Below, in pieces: positions 24,633 through 34,008 of a stretch of 64,000 nt of DNA. The stretch is from HGM04593 sp045646845 (GTDB lineage Bacteria > Bacteroidota > Bacteroidia > Bacteroidales > Bacteroidaceae), in the NCBI GenBank assembly GCA_045646845.1, contig JAZRLO010000007.1, positions 124,001 through 188,000 on the forward strand. Direction: 5' to 3'. The translations under genes were made by a program, and so were the position numbers. The first letter of the stretch is position 1. Each line of letters begins with the position of its first letter. The notes under the pieces are model-generated. The model worked only from the letters and a program-made list of their open reading frames with translations, had not been told where the DNA came from and made no database searches.

Positions 24633-25652
24633 ATGAACGGAGATTTCAACATACGCGGCAAGAACAGCGACAAGGAGTTCGAGAATGCGCTCAGACCGCT
24701 CTCCTTTCCCGACTTCAACGGACAGGAGAAGATAGTGAGCAACCTCAAGATCTTCGTGCAGGCCGCAAAGATGCGTGGCGAATCGCTGGACCACGTGCTG
24801 CTTCACGGCCCCCCGGGACTGGGAAAGACAACACTCAGCAACATCATAGCCAATGAGCTTGGCGTGGGATTCAAAGTGACGTCGGGTCCCGTACTCGACA
24901 AACCCGGCGACCTTGCCGGAATACTGACATCGCTTGAACCGAACGATGTGCTGTTCATAGACGAGATTCACCGCTTGTCGCCCATTGTGGAAGAGTACCT
25001 CTACTCGGCAATGGAGGACTATCGTATAGATATTCTCATTGACAAAGGGCCTTCGGCACGCTCGATACAGATAGACCTGAGCCCCTTCACGCTCATAGGT
25101 GCAACTACGCGCAGCGGACTGCTGACTGCACCGCTACGCGCCCGATTCGGCATCAACATGCACCTCGAATATTACGACAGCAAGACACTGGCAGGCATCA
25201 TAAGCCGTTCGGCACAGATTCTGGGAGTGACATTTGACGACGAGGCTACATATGAAATTGCACGCCGCAGCCGCGGTACGCCACGTATTGCCAATGCCTT
25301 GCTACGCCGCGTGCGCGACTTTGCACAGGTGATGGGTAACGGACACATAACCAACGCCATTGCAAAGATGGCACTGGAGGCACTGAACATTGATAAGTAT
25401 GGACTGGACGAGATTGACAACAAGATACTCTGTACCATCATCGACAAGTTCAAGGGTGGCCCGGTGGGTATCGGTACCATTGCCACAGCATTGAGCGAGG
25501 ATACCGGCACAATAGAAGAGGTATATGAGCCATATCTCATAAAGGAGGGATTCATAAAACGCACACCGCGGGGACGTGAGGTCACCGACCTTGCATACGA
25601 ACACCTCGGCCGCAGCCGTTTCGGCAACAAGGAACAGGGAATGCTGTTCTGA
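24633..25652 (+). CDS. ruvB: Holliday junction branch-migration ATPase RuvB
   Basis: 339 residues, usual length for RuvB, the hexameric motor that with RuvA pulls DNA through Holliday junctions during recombinational repair. Walker A is GPPGLGKTT, Walker B LFIDEIHRL, sensor 1 LIGATTRSG, and the arginine finger region PLRARFG; the C-terminal winged helix includes FIKRTPRGREVTDLAYEHLG. The gene is monocistronic here, followed by a strong terminator, with ruvA and ruvC elsewhere. Confidence 0.98.
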   Translation: MNGDFNIRGKNSDKEFENALRPLSFPDFNGQEKIVSNLKIFVQAAKMRGESLDHVLLHGPPGLGKTTLSNIIANELGVGFKVTSGPVLDKPGDLAGILTSLEPNDVLFIDEIHRLSPIVEEYLYSAMEDYRIDILIDKGPSARSIQIDLSPFTLIGATTRSGLLTAPLRARFGINMHLEYYDSKTLAGIISRSAQILGVTFDDEATYEIARRSRGTPRIANALLRRVRDFAQVMGNGHITNAIAKMALEALNIDKYGLDEIDNKILCTIIDKFKGGPVGIGTIATALSEDTGTIEEVYEPYLIKEGFIKRTPRGREVTDLAYEHLGRSRFGNKEQGMLF

Positions 25653-25712
25653 AAAGGGAGGATTTTCGGCAGGAAAATCAACAATCCCGCGGCCTGAAAG
25701 ATATACTGACCC

Positions 25713-25744
25713 GGGAATGACCGCAGCGCGGTCATTCCCCTTTT
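25713..25744 (+). terminator. Strong rho-independent terminator after ruvB
   Basis: A perfect 12-bp stem GGGAATGACCGC (25713-25724) / GCGGTCATTCCC (25728-25739) with a 3-base loop is followed by C and TTTT. Confidence 0.88.
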
Positions 25745-25763
25745 AACAAAACAATATCGGACA

Positions 25764-27251
25764 ATGAGCAAACTAAAATCACTTGCAAAAGATACTGCAA
25801 TATATGGACTCAGCAGCATCGTAGGACGCTTCCTTAACTACCTTCTCGTTCCTCTCTACACGGCAAAGATGACCGTCGAGAGCGGAAACTACGGTATAGT
25901 AACCAACATGTACGCATGGACAGCTGTCCTTCTTGTGCTTCTTACATTCGGTTTCGAGACCACTTTCTTCCGCTTCGCAAGCAAGGAGAAGAGTGACGTC
26001 AAGAAGGTATTTTCAATGTCGATGCAGGTTATAGGTGCACTGTGCGCGGTGTTCCTGCTTGCCGTGTTCATGTTCCTGCCAGACATAGCAGACAACCTCG
26101 GTTATGCCGAAAACCCGGAATTTATAGGAATGATGGCCGTAGTGGTAGCTCTCGATGCGCTGCAGTCGATACCGTTCGGACTGCTACGATACCAGAAACG
26201 GCCAATAAAGTTCGCATCGCTCAAACTACTGTTCATAGGCCTTAACATAGCCATGAACATTTTCGCGTTCGTAATACTGCCGGAACTGGCAACATCATAC
26301 CCCGACACGTTCGGTGGCATGTACGACCCAAACAACCAGGCATTCTACGTATTCTTCATAAACCTTCTCTGCACATCACTCATTACTGTATTCTTCATTC
26401 CCGAACTGAAGATGTTCCGCTTCACGGCAGACGGACAGATGCTGAAGAGCATGCTACGCTATTCGTGGCCGCTGCTTATCCTTGGCATAGCCGGAATACT
26501 TAACCTGCATGCCGATAAGATAATCTACACCTACCTTGTGCCGGGACAACAGGGAATAGAGGAGTTGGGAATATACGGCGCATGCGTGAAGGTAGCCGCA
26601 ATAATGGCAATGCTCATGCAGGCATTCCGATACGCATACGAACCTTTCGTGTTCGGCAACAGCAAGGAGAAGGACAGTAAGGAACTATATGCAAAAGCCA
26701 TGAAATATTTTATAGTAATAGCACTTATGGCATTCCTTGTTGTTGTGTTCTACATGGACATAATGCGGTATATCATAAGCCCCAGCTACTGGGATGGACT
26801 CGATGTAGTCCCCATTGTTATGGCAGCAGAGATATTCATGGGAATATACTTTAACCTGTCGTTCTGGTACAAACTCAACGACGAGACATACTGGGGAGCC
26901 ATATTCTCATTCATAGGATGCGCCATACTGTTTGCCGTAAACTTCATCTTCGTACCCCGCTACGGCTACATGGCATGCGCATGGGCATCGTTCGCCGGAT
27001 ATTTTACGGCAATGCTTCTGTCGTACATTGTGGGACAGAAAAGAAATGCTATAGGATACGACATGAAGAGCATACTCAAATACATTGCACTTTTCGCGGT
27101 CGTATATGGTATCTCAACCGTAAACCCCATTGAGAATAGCATTGCACGTATGGCATGCAACACGGTACTGCTGATTGTATATGTAGGGTATTTCATAAAG
27201 AAGGACCTTCCGCTCAAAAGCATTCCGGTTATAGGGAAGTTCTTCAAGTGA
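25764..27251 (+). CDS. Wzx-type polysaccharide flippase (MOP superfamily)
   Basis: A 495-residue protein with 12 to 14 hydrophobic segments starting after MSKLKSLAKDTAIYGLSSIVGRFLNYLLVPLYT, the typical N-terminal region of polysaccharide-biosynthesis flippases with its Gly/Arg/Asn helix. LILGIAGILNLHADKIIYTYLV marks the start of the C-terminal half. Such proteins flip undecaprenyl-linked sugar repeat units or lipid II-like molecules across the inner membrane. It is not inside a glycosyltransferase cluster here, so it may act in a conserved core glycan pathway. The exact substrate is not known. Confidence 0.88.
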   Translation: MSKLKSLAKDTAIYGLSSIVGRFLNYLLVPLYTAKMTVESGNYGIVTNMYAWTAVLLVLLTFGFETTFFRFASKEKSDVKKVFSMSMQVIGALCAVFLLAVFMFLPDIADNLGYAENPEFIGMMAVVVALDALQSIPFGLLRYQKRPIKFASLKLLFIGLNIAMNIFAFVILPELATSYPDTFGGMYDPNNQAFYVFFINLLCTSLITVFFIPELKMFRFTADGQMLKSMLRYSWPLLILGIAGILNLHADKIIYTYLVPGQQGIEELGIYGACVKVAAIMAMLMQAFRYAYEPFVFGNSKEKDSKELYAKAMKYFIVIALMAFLVVVFYMDIMRYIISPSYWDGLDVVPIVMAAEIFMGIYFNLSFWYKLNDETYWGAIFSFIGCAILFAVNFIFVPRYGYMACAWASFAGYFTAMLLSYIVGQKRNAIGYDMKSILKYIALFAVVYGISTVNPIENSIARMACNTVLLIVYVGYFIKKDLPLKSIPVIGKFFK

Positions 27252-27617
27252 TATTATCCTTGACTGAAAATAAAATAGAGATTGAGGATTTTGTCCTGAA
27301 GGAACAATGAATGAACATCCCCTGTGACGGGGATTACAAACTCGGGAATCTTTACAATAGACGGCAACAGTATAAAAGCAACTGACGGCGATGAAGAGAT
27401 ATGCAGCATATCCATTATTGCGGTGGAAAAGGAGAATGCCGAATTCCTTGTGTCATTCGACAACGGCAAGAGAGAGGTAAGGATAAAGAGTCGTTTTAAA
27501 ACCGCAGAACAGAAGTGACGACGGCATATCTGTTGCCGACCCGATAGGTAAGGCATTCTCAGAATGGCATGCAATACAGTTATGTCTATTATTGAATTTT
27601 ATAAAAAATAATTTGCC
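27252..27617. other. 366-bp region with a possible small open frame
   Basis: A 64-codon frame runs from GTG 27324 to 27518 (TNSGIFTIDGNSIKATDGDE, then EEICSISIIAVEKENAEFLV and FDNGKREVRIKSRFKTAEQK). Its residue make-up looks protein-like, but it lacks an ATG, a signal peptide and a recognisable family. An ATG at 27307 in another frame ends after six codons. It could be a decayed gene or a chance frame. Confidence 0.35.
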
Positions 27618-28604
27618 ATGAACAGATACGTATTCATAATACTGGTAGCATTCATCCATTTCAGCAATGCAATAAGCCAAGAAGTTGAATTGGTTCTACC
27701 CGATGAACTTTACCTTACGGAAAGCGACGGTTGGGCAGGCACGCACAAAGGATGGGAGATACAGGAAAAACTGATTGGAAGTTCATCGGTTGAGGAACTT
27801 GATTCAATGGCACGACATGCTGAAAAGCCGGCTACAAGAGCATTAGCTTTCGGTGAATTGATGGCAAACGATGAACACAAAAGCAGATGTTATGATATTC
27901 TGCTCACGAAACTCTGGGATAAGGATACATTATTGATGGTGAGCTTTGATGTTTATGGAATTGAGGAGAACGTTGCTCAATATATGCTAAATCTAATAGT
28001 ACAAGATTCAATGCTTACCGAAAGAGAGATACACACTCTCGACAGCATAATTGTATTCTGCAATGGAATGGAACATTTGGACAAGTCATGGCCAATATCA
28101 AGGCTAATGGAAACAGAAGATATTTACGAAAGAACAAAGGAATTGTACTTGAATGGAGAATCTTATCTTTTGCCGTTTCTTGCCGAATACCAAAACCCGA
28201 AGGATACTTTATTGATAATTGAAGCTTTACGCGAATATAACATTGGACTGGACAACGAAGGTGTAAAAAAAGGGAAAAAAGGAAGGACCAATGATGCACT
28301 TGTTGCTGTTGCCATATGGAGGGATAAAGCTTTCATTCCCTTTATTGAAGAGATAAGAAATTATGAAACCAAAAGAAATTATCTGGACTACTTCCGTATT
28401 AAAGCATTGTTCATGGCTGTAATGGCATACGACAATAAATGGGCATATAACTTCATAGAAGAGACATTTAAAAAAGTTAAACAGAAACATCAGATATATT
28501 ACCAAGAAGAACTCTACAAAGCCTTCTACCAAGGATACAGTATAGAGCGTTTCCTTCCTTTGATAAATAAATACGGTAAAAAACCAAGATTAGGATTTTT
28601 TTGA
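27618..28604 (+). CDS. Exported helical-repeat protein of unknown function
   Basis: A 328-residue protein with a signal peptide (MNRYVFIILVAFIHFSNAIS, cut near S/Q). The mature part is mainly alpha-helical and shows loose repeats of 35-40 residues (SVEELDSMARHAEKPATRAL, ERTKELYLNGESYLLPFLAE, VAIWRDKAFIPFIEEIRNYE), resembling HEAT-like scaffolds. No catalytic motif is seen. Base composition is more AT-rich than ruvB or the flippase upstream. Family not recognised; a periplasmic binding or scaffolding role is only a guess. Confidence 0.7.
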   Translation: MNRYVFIILVAFIHFSNAISQEVELVLPDELYLTESDGWAGTHKGWEIQEKLIGSSSVEELDSMARHAEKPATRALAFGELMANDEHKSRCYDILLTKLWDKDTLLMVSFDVYGIEENVAQYMLNLIVQDSMLTEREIHTLDSIIVFCNGMEHLDKSWPISRLMETEDIYERTKELYLNGESYLLPFLAEYQNPKDTLLIIEALREYNIGLDNEGVKKGKKGRTNDALVAVAIWRDKAFIPFIEEIRNYETKRNYLDYFRIKALFMAVMAYDNKWAYNFIEETFKKVKQKHQIYYQEELYKAFYQGYSIERFLPLINKYGKKPRLGFF

Positions 28605-28714
28605 AACAATAGGGAATCTTGTTTATAATAATATGTATCCTATTGCTATTATGAAGTATCCCGACCGACTTTGAAGTGATCTTGAATTCAGACCACCAAC
28701 GAGTTACAAGAATA

Positions 28715-28754
28715 TAAAACAAAAGCGGAGAAAGTTGAAAAACTATCTCCGCTT
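28715..28754 (-). terminator. Rho-independent terminator of tRNA-Met
   Basis: On the minus strand the stem formed by 28746-28754 and 28723-28731 (AAGCGGAGA/TCTCCGCTT) is followed by TTGTTTT. It begins 4 bases beyond the tRNA end. Confidence 0.8.
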
Positions 28755-28757
28755 CAG

Positions 28758-28831
28758 TAGCGAGACCCGGGATTGAACCGGGGACCTCATGATTATGAAT
28801 CATGCGCTCTAACCAGCTGAGCTATCTCGCC
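28758..28831 (-). tRNA. tRNA-Met (anticodon CAT)
   Basis: A 74-base cloverleaf on the minus strand. Acceptor GGCGAGA pairs with TCTCGCT (first pair G-T), discriminator A. The anticodon stem CATGA/TCATG encloses TTCATAA with anticodon CAT. The T arm is CCGGTTCAATCCCGG and the D arm GCTCAGCTGGTTAGAGC. Elongator tRNA-Met is most likely; a tRNA-Ile with modified C34 shares this anticodon and is not excluded. CCA is not encoded. Confidence 0.95.
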
Positions 28832-29077
28832 ATCGCATTTTTGCGGTGCAAAGATAGGGCTATAATTTTAAAGAGACAAATTTTTTGGCATTTTTCATCA
28901 AAAAAATATCATTTTCTCCCTTTAGAGTAATAGAAAAGAACATGCCGAATGATAAATTTATGTGAACTAAACTAAATTTATTCAACAAATTAGCTGTAAA
29001 AATTGTTGTTATAAATAAAATTATATATCTTGCGACTGAGATAAACGAATTTATAACTCACCATTCAAACTAAAGTG

Positions 29078-29458
29078 ATGAGCAAAGAGAAAATTTATAT
29101 TGAATATCCATTGAAAGGAAGCGCGCAGATGATATGGAAACATATAGGCACAGCTGCCGGACTTTCGCCATGGTTTGCCGACAGAGTTGAAAGTATAGAC
29201 CGTACATTCAGTTTTTACTGGGGAAAAAGTGAAAAGAGGGTCGCTCACCTGGTTGCACAGAGAAACGGCGTATATGTAAAGTTCCGCTGGGAAGACGAGA
29301 GTGCGAACACATATTTCGAGATGAGAATAGCATATAACGAGCTTACAAGGGAACATACTCTTGAAATAACCGATTTTGCCGAAAAGGGAGAGGCCGAAGA
29401 CCAGAAGGATTTATGGGATTCACAAATTGAGAACTTGAGGAGGCAATCGGGCATGTAA
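29078..29458 (+). CDS. START-like (SRPBCC superfamily) small protein
   Basis: From ATG 29078 (an in-frame GTG precedes it by one codon) the product is 126 residues: MSKEKIYIEYPLKGSAQMIW. The order beta-strand, helix (IWKHIGTAAGLSPWFADRV), a curved sheet (SFYWGKSEKRVAHL, VYVKFRWEDE, YFEMRIAY, HTLEITDFAE) and a C-terminal helix (DLWDSQIENLRRQ) is that of SRPBCC/AHSA1-like folds, which bind hydrophobic ligands. Close relatives are annotated as START-like domain proteins in Bacteroidetes without known ligand. A 246-base AT-rich gap separates it from tRNA-Met. Confidence 0.8.
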   Translation: MSKEKIYIEYPLKGSAQMIWKHIGTAAGLSPWFADRVESIDRTFSFYWGKSEKRVAHLVAQRNGVYVKFRWEDESANTYFEMRIAYNELTREHTLEITDFAEKGEAEDQKDLWDSQIENLRRQSGM

Positions 29459-29504
29459 ACTTCATATTTTATCATATAATCTGTAAAAATCAAGCATTTT
29501 ATAC

Positions 29505-29512
29505 TAACTTTG
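29505..29512 (+). promoter_or_regulatory. Possible -7 element ahead of the hairpin upstream of lptF/G
   Basis: TAACTTTG fits TAnnTTTG. Its last base is the first base of the following hairpin, so a transcript from it would begin inside that hairpin. The -33 region is weak. Confidence 0.45.
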
Positions 29513-29565
29513 TACAGAAAACTGCTCTGTTCTTTGAACAGACAACGGTTTTCTGTACTTTTTTT
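29512..29565 (+). terminator. Strong terminator between START-like gene and lptF/G gene
   Basis: Arms GTACAGAAAAC (29512-29522) and GTTTTCTGTAC (29548-29558) pair perfectly. An inner CTGTTC/GAACAG stem tops the hairpin, and seven T follow. It may end the START-like gene's transcript or act as an attenuator for the next operon. Confidence 0.88.
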
Positions 29566-29601
29566 GGATTATAATTTAACGAGCAAGGCATTGACCAATA
29601 T

Positions 29602-31524
29602 ATGAAATTTTTAAGGTTCTTCCAGATAAAGAAGTTGGACCGGTTCATTCTGAAGACATTCGTGACCAACTTGATGGGTACCTTCTGTATCTGCCTTTTC
29701 ATCTTCATACTGCAGTTGCTGTGGAGATGGGTCGATGACTTTGTTGAAAAAGGACTCGACTTCGGCGTTCTTGCCCAGTTCTTCGGACTTGGTTCCGTTA
29801 CGCTCGTTTCACAGGCACTTCCACTCGCTATTCTGCTTGCAGCACTTATGACATTCGGTAATTTCGGTGAAAAACTGGAGTTGCTTGCCATGAAAGCAGC
29901 TGGAATACCTCTGTTGAGAATTATGGCACCGATGGTCATATTCTGTTCGCTTCTGGGTGTTGTATCATTTTTCTTCCAGAATATAATAAGCCCCGCAGCA
30001 CAGATGAAATTATATACGGTGATGTACTCGATTAAACAGTCGTCACCCGAAAGCGAGATACCCGAAGGAGTGTTCTACAATAAATTGGACGGATACAACA
30101 TATATGTCGATAAAAAAGACGAGAAGAGCGGAACTTTGCACAATGTAATGATATATGACGTTACGCAAGGTTTTGAAAAAAGCAACATTCTTGTATCCGA
30201 TTCAGCCAGGATAGCGAACACCGATGACGAGAAACACATGATTCTCACAATGTACTCGGGTGAACAGTTCTCTAACCTTACCGACCAGCAGTTTGAAAAG
30301 AAAAACCGCCCTTACCGCAGGGAGACTTTCAGGGAAAAGACGGTTATGATAGAGATTGAAGGCGGCTTTGAAATGAAAGATGCCTCAATAATGAAGGGAA
30401 ATGCCGCAAGCAAGAATATACAGGAGTTGGAAATTGCCATAGATTCACTTGGGTTGGCCAACGACAGTATAGGAAGGTACAATTACAATAGTCTCAAGAG
30501 AACTACATACAATGCCAAAGTTGCTTTCAATGAGAAAGATCTTGAAAGGATAGAAAATACAGCTGTCCAGAATATAAATGCCGACAGTGTATTCAATGTA
30601 GCCACCAAGAAATCGAAACTTATATGGAAAAGATCGACTTTGAACAAAGTAAAACAGATGAAAGTTGACTACGAGATAAACGACAAGATACTACACTCGC
30701 TTGACAAGGACCTTAACAAACACAAGATAACATGGTGGGAGAAGTTCACCCTGTCGATAAGCTGTCTGATATTCTTCTTTATAGGTGCCCCGTTGGGTGC
30801 GATAGTAAGGAAAGGCGGATTGGGATATCCTGTGCTCATATCAGTGGCTACATTTATTCTGTACTACATCTTCAACACGTCGGGTTACAAGATGGCAAGA
30901 GAGGGAGAATGGAACATTTGGTTCGGAGCATGGATAAGTACAATGGTTCTTGCGCCGTTGGGAATATTCTTCACATACCAGGCAAACAAGGATTCAACGC
31001 TGTTCAACAGTGATGCTATAGGTTCGTTCTTCAGAATGCTGTTCGGAATAGCTGAGAAACGTAATGTAACACTGAAAGAGGTCATAATAGATACTCCCGA
31101 CTATAACGAGAATTACACTCTCCTGAACGAATTGAACCACGATGCAAGACGCTACAGAAAGAGCAACAGGCTCAAAAGACTGCCTTCGATAAGAAAGGTA
31201 TTCTTCAATGAGAAGGATGTGACGCTTGATATGTTCAACGCAAAACTTGAAAAGTTGGTAGAGAATTTAGGCAACAGCAAGAGCAGAAAAACAATAATAC
31301 TGCTCAACGATTTCCCGATATTGTCGCCACATGCTACACAATCGCCTTTCAGGAGAAGATGGCTGAACATATCGTCAATAGTTATTTTCCCCATCGGAAT
31401 ACTTATTTACCTCAGAGCTGTGAAATTCAGGTTCAGACTATATAAAGACCTTAAGACAATAGAAGAGACAAGCAACAAGATAACAAGTATATTCAAAAAA
31501 GAAAAACTTATAAACGTAATATGA
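29602..31524 (+). CDS. LptF/LptG-family lipopolysaccharide export permease
   Basis: A 640-residue YjgP/YjgQ-family protein. Three helices lie in the N-terminal 120 residues (FVTNLMGTFCICLFIFILQLLWRWVDD, then two more), a jellyroll periplasmic domain with SSPESEIPEGVFYNKLDGYNIYVDKKD follows, and three helices lie in 385-470 (FTLSISCLIFFFIGAPLGAIVRKGG). LptF and LptG with LptB lift LPS from the inner membrane onto the Lpt bridge. The protein is longer than the 360-residue E. coli forms because of an insert and a charged C-terminal tail (about 480-640), as is common in this phylum. It overlaps ribBA by 4 bases (ATGA). Confidence 0.92.
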   Translation: MKFLRFFQIKKLDRFILKTFVTNLMGTFCICLFIFILQLLWRWVDDFVEKGLDFGVLAQFFGLGSVTLVSQALPLAILLAALMTFGNFGEKLELLAMKAAGIPLLRIMAPMVIFCSLLGVVSFFFQNIISPAAQMKLYTVMYSIKQSSPESEIPEGVFYNKLDGYNIYVDKKDEKSGTLHNVMIYDVTQGFEKSNILVSDSARIANTDDEKHMILTMYSGEQFSNLTDQQFEKKNRPYRRETFREKTVMIEIEGGFEMKDASIMKGNAASKNIQELEIAIDSLGLANDSIGRYNYNSLKRTTYNAKVAFNEKDLERIENTAVQNINADSVFNVATKKSKLIWKRSTLNKVKQMKVDYEINDKILHSLDKDLNKHKITWWEKFTLSISCLIFFFIGAPLGAIVRKGGLGYPVLISVATFILYYIFNTSGYKMAREGEWNIWFGAWISTMVLAPLGIFFTYQANKDSTLFNSDAIGSFFRMLFGIAEKRNVTLKEVIIDTPDYNENYTLLNELNHDARRYRKSNRLKRLPSIRKVFFNEKDVTLDMFNAKLEKLVENLGNSKSRKTIILLNDFPILSPHATQSPFRRRWLNISSIVIFPIGILIYLRAVKFRFRLYKDLKTIEETSNKITSIFKKEKLINVI

Positions 31525-32738
31525 AAGATTTTGAACTGAATGCAATAGATGAAGCATTAGAGGACTTCAGAAACGGAAAATTCGTTATCGTGGTAGATGA
31601 TGAAGACCGTGAAAACGAGGGTGATTTCATCATAGCTGCCGAAAAAATAACTCCCGAAGCTGTAAACTTCATGCTGAAGAACGGACGCGGTGTACTGTGC
31701 GCTCCCATCACACTTTCAAGATGCAAGGAACTGGAACTGGAACCGCAGGTGAATTCAAATACCAGCCTTTTGGGAACACCTTTCACTGTAACTATAGACA
31801 AGATTGAAGGTTGCTCTACAGGCGTATCCACAGCAGACAGAGCAGCAACTATAAAGGCTCTTGCCGACCCTGAAAGCAAGCCGGGGACGTTCGCCCGTCC
31901 AGGACATATAAATCCATTGTACGCACAGGATAACGGTGTACTGCGCCGTGCAGGACACACCGAAGCAAGCATAGACCTTGCACGCCTTGCAGGACTCTAC
32001 CCTGCAGCTGCACTCATTGAGATAATGAACGAGGACGGCACAATGGCACGCATGCCTCAACTTGTAGAGATAGCAAAGGAACATGGACTGAAGATAATAT
32101 CTATTAAAGACCTTATAGAGTACCGCTTGAAAAAAGAGTCTCTTGTTGAAAAGGGAGAAGAGGTTGACATGCCTACAGAACACGGTCATTTCCGCCTTAT
32201 ACCTTTCCGCCAAAAATCAAACGGACTTGAGCATATAGCGCTCATTAAAGGCGAATGGAAAGAGGATGAACCGATACTTGTACGAGTACACTCTTCATGC
32301 ATGACAGGTGATATATTCGGTTCACAACGTTGTGATTGTGGTGCACAGCTGCATGAAACAATGAAACTTATAGAGAAAGAGGGTAAAGGAGTTGTGGTTT
32401 ATCTTAACCAGGAAGGACGTGGCATAGGTCTAATGAACAAGATGCGTGCCTATAAGCTTCAGGAAGAGGGTATGGACACTGTAGATGCAAACCTCTGTCT
32501 TGGATTCAAGGCCGATGAAAGAGACTACGGTGTAGGAGCAGAGATTCTGCGCCAGATTGGAGTCCACAAAATGCGTTTGATAACCAACAACCCGGTAAAG
32601 AGAATAGGACTCGAAAGCTACGGACTCACAATAACCGAGAATGTAAGCATAGAGATAGAGCCCAATGACTATAACTCACGCTATCTGCACACAAAGGCTG
32701 AACGCATGGGACACACTTTGCATTTTGAAAAACACTAA
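31521..32738 (+). CDS. ribBA: Bifunctional DHBP synthase / GTP cyclohydrolase II (riboflavin biosynthesis)
   Basis: 405 residues. The N-terminal RibB half (1-205) makes 3,4-dihydroxy-2-butanone 4-phosphate from ribulose 5-phosphate, with acidic loop DDEDRENEGDF and TGVSTADRAATI. The RibA half (about 210-400) opens GTP to the pyrimidine precursor, with the zinc cysteines in SSCMTGDIFGSQRCDCGAQL and the catalytic stretch YLNQEGRGIGL. Its ATG overlaps the stop of the LptF/G gene by 4 bases, so the two are translationally coupled though functionally unrelated. No FMN riboswitch is present upstream. Confidence 0.97.
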   Translation: MKDFELNAIDEALEDFRNGKFVIVVDDEDRENEGDFIIAAEKITPEAVNFMLKNGRGVLCAPITLSRCKELELEPQVNSNTSLLGTPFTVTIDKIEGCSTGVSTADRAATIKALADPESKPGTFARPGHINPLYAQDNGVLRRAGHTEASIDLARLAGLYPAAALIEIMNEDGTMARMPQLVEIAKEHGLKIISIKDLIEYRLKKESLVEKGEEVDMPTEHGHFRLIPFRQKSNGLEHIALIKGEWKEDEPILVRVHSSCMTGDIFGSQRCDCGAQLHETMKLIEKEGKGVVVYLNQEGRGIGLMNKMRAYKLQEEGMDTVDANLCLGFKADERDYGVGAEILRQIGVHKMRLITNNPVKRIGLESYGLTITENVSIEIEPNDYNSRYLHTKAERMGHTLHFEKH

Positions 32739-32753
32739 TTTATAACATACGAT

Positions 32754-33947
32754 ATGAACAAGCTATCAGACCGCGTAAACCGATTGGCACCGTCGGCTAC
32801 ACTGGCTATGTCACAGAAAAGCCAGGAATTGAAGGCACAGGGCGTAGATGTAATAAACATGAGTGTCGGTGAACCCGACTTCAATACTCCTGACGCTATA
32901 AAGGTTGCAGCAAAACAGGCTATAGATGATAACTGGTCACGTTATTCACCAGTTCCCGGTTATCCTTCTTTACGCAAAGCTATTGTAGCAAAGCTTAAGA
33001 ATGAGAACGGACTTGAATTCACCGAATCACAGATTTCTGTTTCGAACGGTGCAAAGCAGGCTGTATGCAATGCTATAATGGCCCTTGTTAACCCCGGTGA
33101 CGAGGTTATAGTACCGGCACCCTATTGGGTAAGCTACCCCGATATGGTAAAACTCGCCGACGGTACTCCTGTAATAGTAAGCGCAGGTATTGAACAGAAC
33201 TTCAAGATAACAGGCGAACAGCTCGAGGCTGCCATCACTCCAAAAACAAAGATGCTCATACTCTGTTCTCCGTCAAACCCCACAGGATCGGTTTATACAA
33301 GAGAGGAGCTTAAATCTCTTGCCGATGTACTTGCAAGACACCCGCAAGTGTTCGTTGTAGCCGATGAGATTTATGAACATATAAGCTATGTAGGAAAGCA
33401 TGAAAGTATTGCTCAGTTCGAGGAGATTAGAGAGCGTGTCATAATCATCAACGGAGTTTCAAAGGCATATGCCATGACCGGTTGGAGAATAGGATACCTT
33501 GCTGCTGCTGAGTGGATTGTAAAGGGCTGCAACAAGCTTCAGGGACAATATACAAGCGGTCCTTGCTCTGTATCACAAATGGCTTCGTTGGAGGCTTATA
33601 CAGGTTCACAGGAGCCTGTAGAGGAGATGAGAAAGGCATTCCAGCGCCGCCGCGACCTTATAGTGAAGCTTGCCAAGGATATTCCGGGACTCGAAGTGAA
33701 TGTTCCAGAGGGTGCATTCTATCTGTTCCCGAAATGCAGTTCGTTCTATGGCAAAAGCTACAACGGAACAGTTATCAACAACAGCGATGACCTTGCCATG
33801 TACCTGCTCACAGAGGCTCATGTAGCAGCTGTAGGAGGAACATCATTCGGTGCACCCGAATGCTTCAGAATGAGCTACGCTACCAGCGACGAGAATATCA
33901 TCGAAGCTATACGCCGCATAAAAGAGGCTCTTGCAAAGCTGAAGTAA
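32754..33947 (+). CDS. aspC: Class I aspartate aminotransferase
   Basis: A 397-residue fold-type I PLP enzyme. It shows SVGEPDFNTPD at the N-terminus, the substrate-binding PYWVSYPDM, SPSNPTG (the conserved Asn), DEIYEHI (Asp to the pyridine ring), SKAYAMTGWRIGY (PLP-binding Lys) and the C-terminal Arg in FRMSYATSD that grips the substrate carboxylate. This is the subgroup Igamma found in most bacteria, which transfers the amino group between aspartate and 2-oxoglutarate. It follows ribBA by 15 bases and is ended by a terminator. Closely related aminotransferases for other amino acids cannot be excluded. Confidence 0.93.
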   Translation: MNKLSDRVNRLAPSATLAMSQKSQELKAQGVDVINMSVGEPDFNTPDAIKVAAKQAIDDNWSRYSPVPGYPSLRKAIVAKLKNENGLEFTESQISVSNGAKQAVCNAIMALVNPGDEVIVPAPYWVSYPDMVKLADGTPVIVSAGIEQNFKITGEQLEAAITPKTKMLILCSPSNPTGSVYTREELKSLADVLARHPQVFVVADEIYEHISYVGKHESIAQFEEIRERVIIINGVSKAYAMTGWRIGYLAAAEWIVKGCNKLQGQYTSGPCSVSQMASLEAYTGSQEPVEEMRKAFQRRRDLIVKLAKDIPGLEVNVPEGAFYLFPKCSSFYGKSYNGTVINNSDDLAMYLLTEAHVAAVGGTSFGAPECFRMSYATSDENIIEAIRRIKEALAKLK

Positions 33948-33969
33948 CTTATATTGAGGTATATTCCAC

Positions 33970-34004
33970 ATACGGGGGTGTCACAAAAACATCCCCGTAT
34001 TTTT
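33970..34004 (+). terminator. Rho-independent terminator after aspC
   Basis: ATACGGGGGTGT (33970-33981) pairs with ACATCCCCGTAT (33989-34000) with one mismatch, and TTTT follows. Confidence 0.88.
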
Positions 34005-34008
34005 AGGC

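Noticed and set aside
31400..31520. FMN riboswitch for ribBA
   Set aside because: The ribBA start overlaps the LptF/G coding sequence, so no leader is available and no RFN element was seen.
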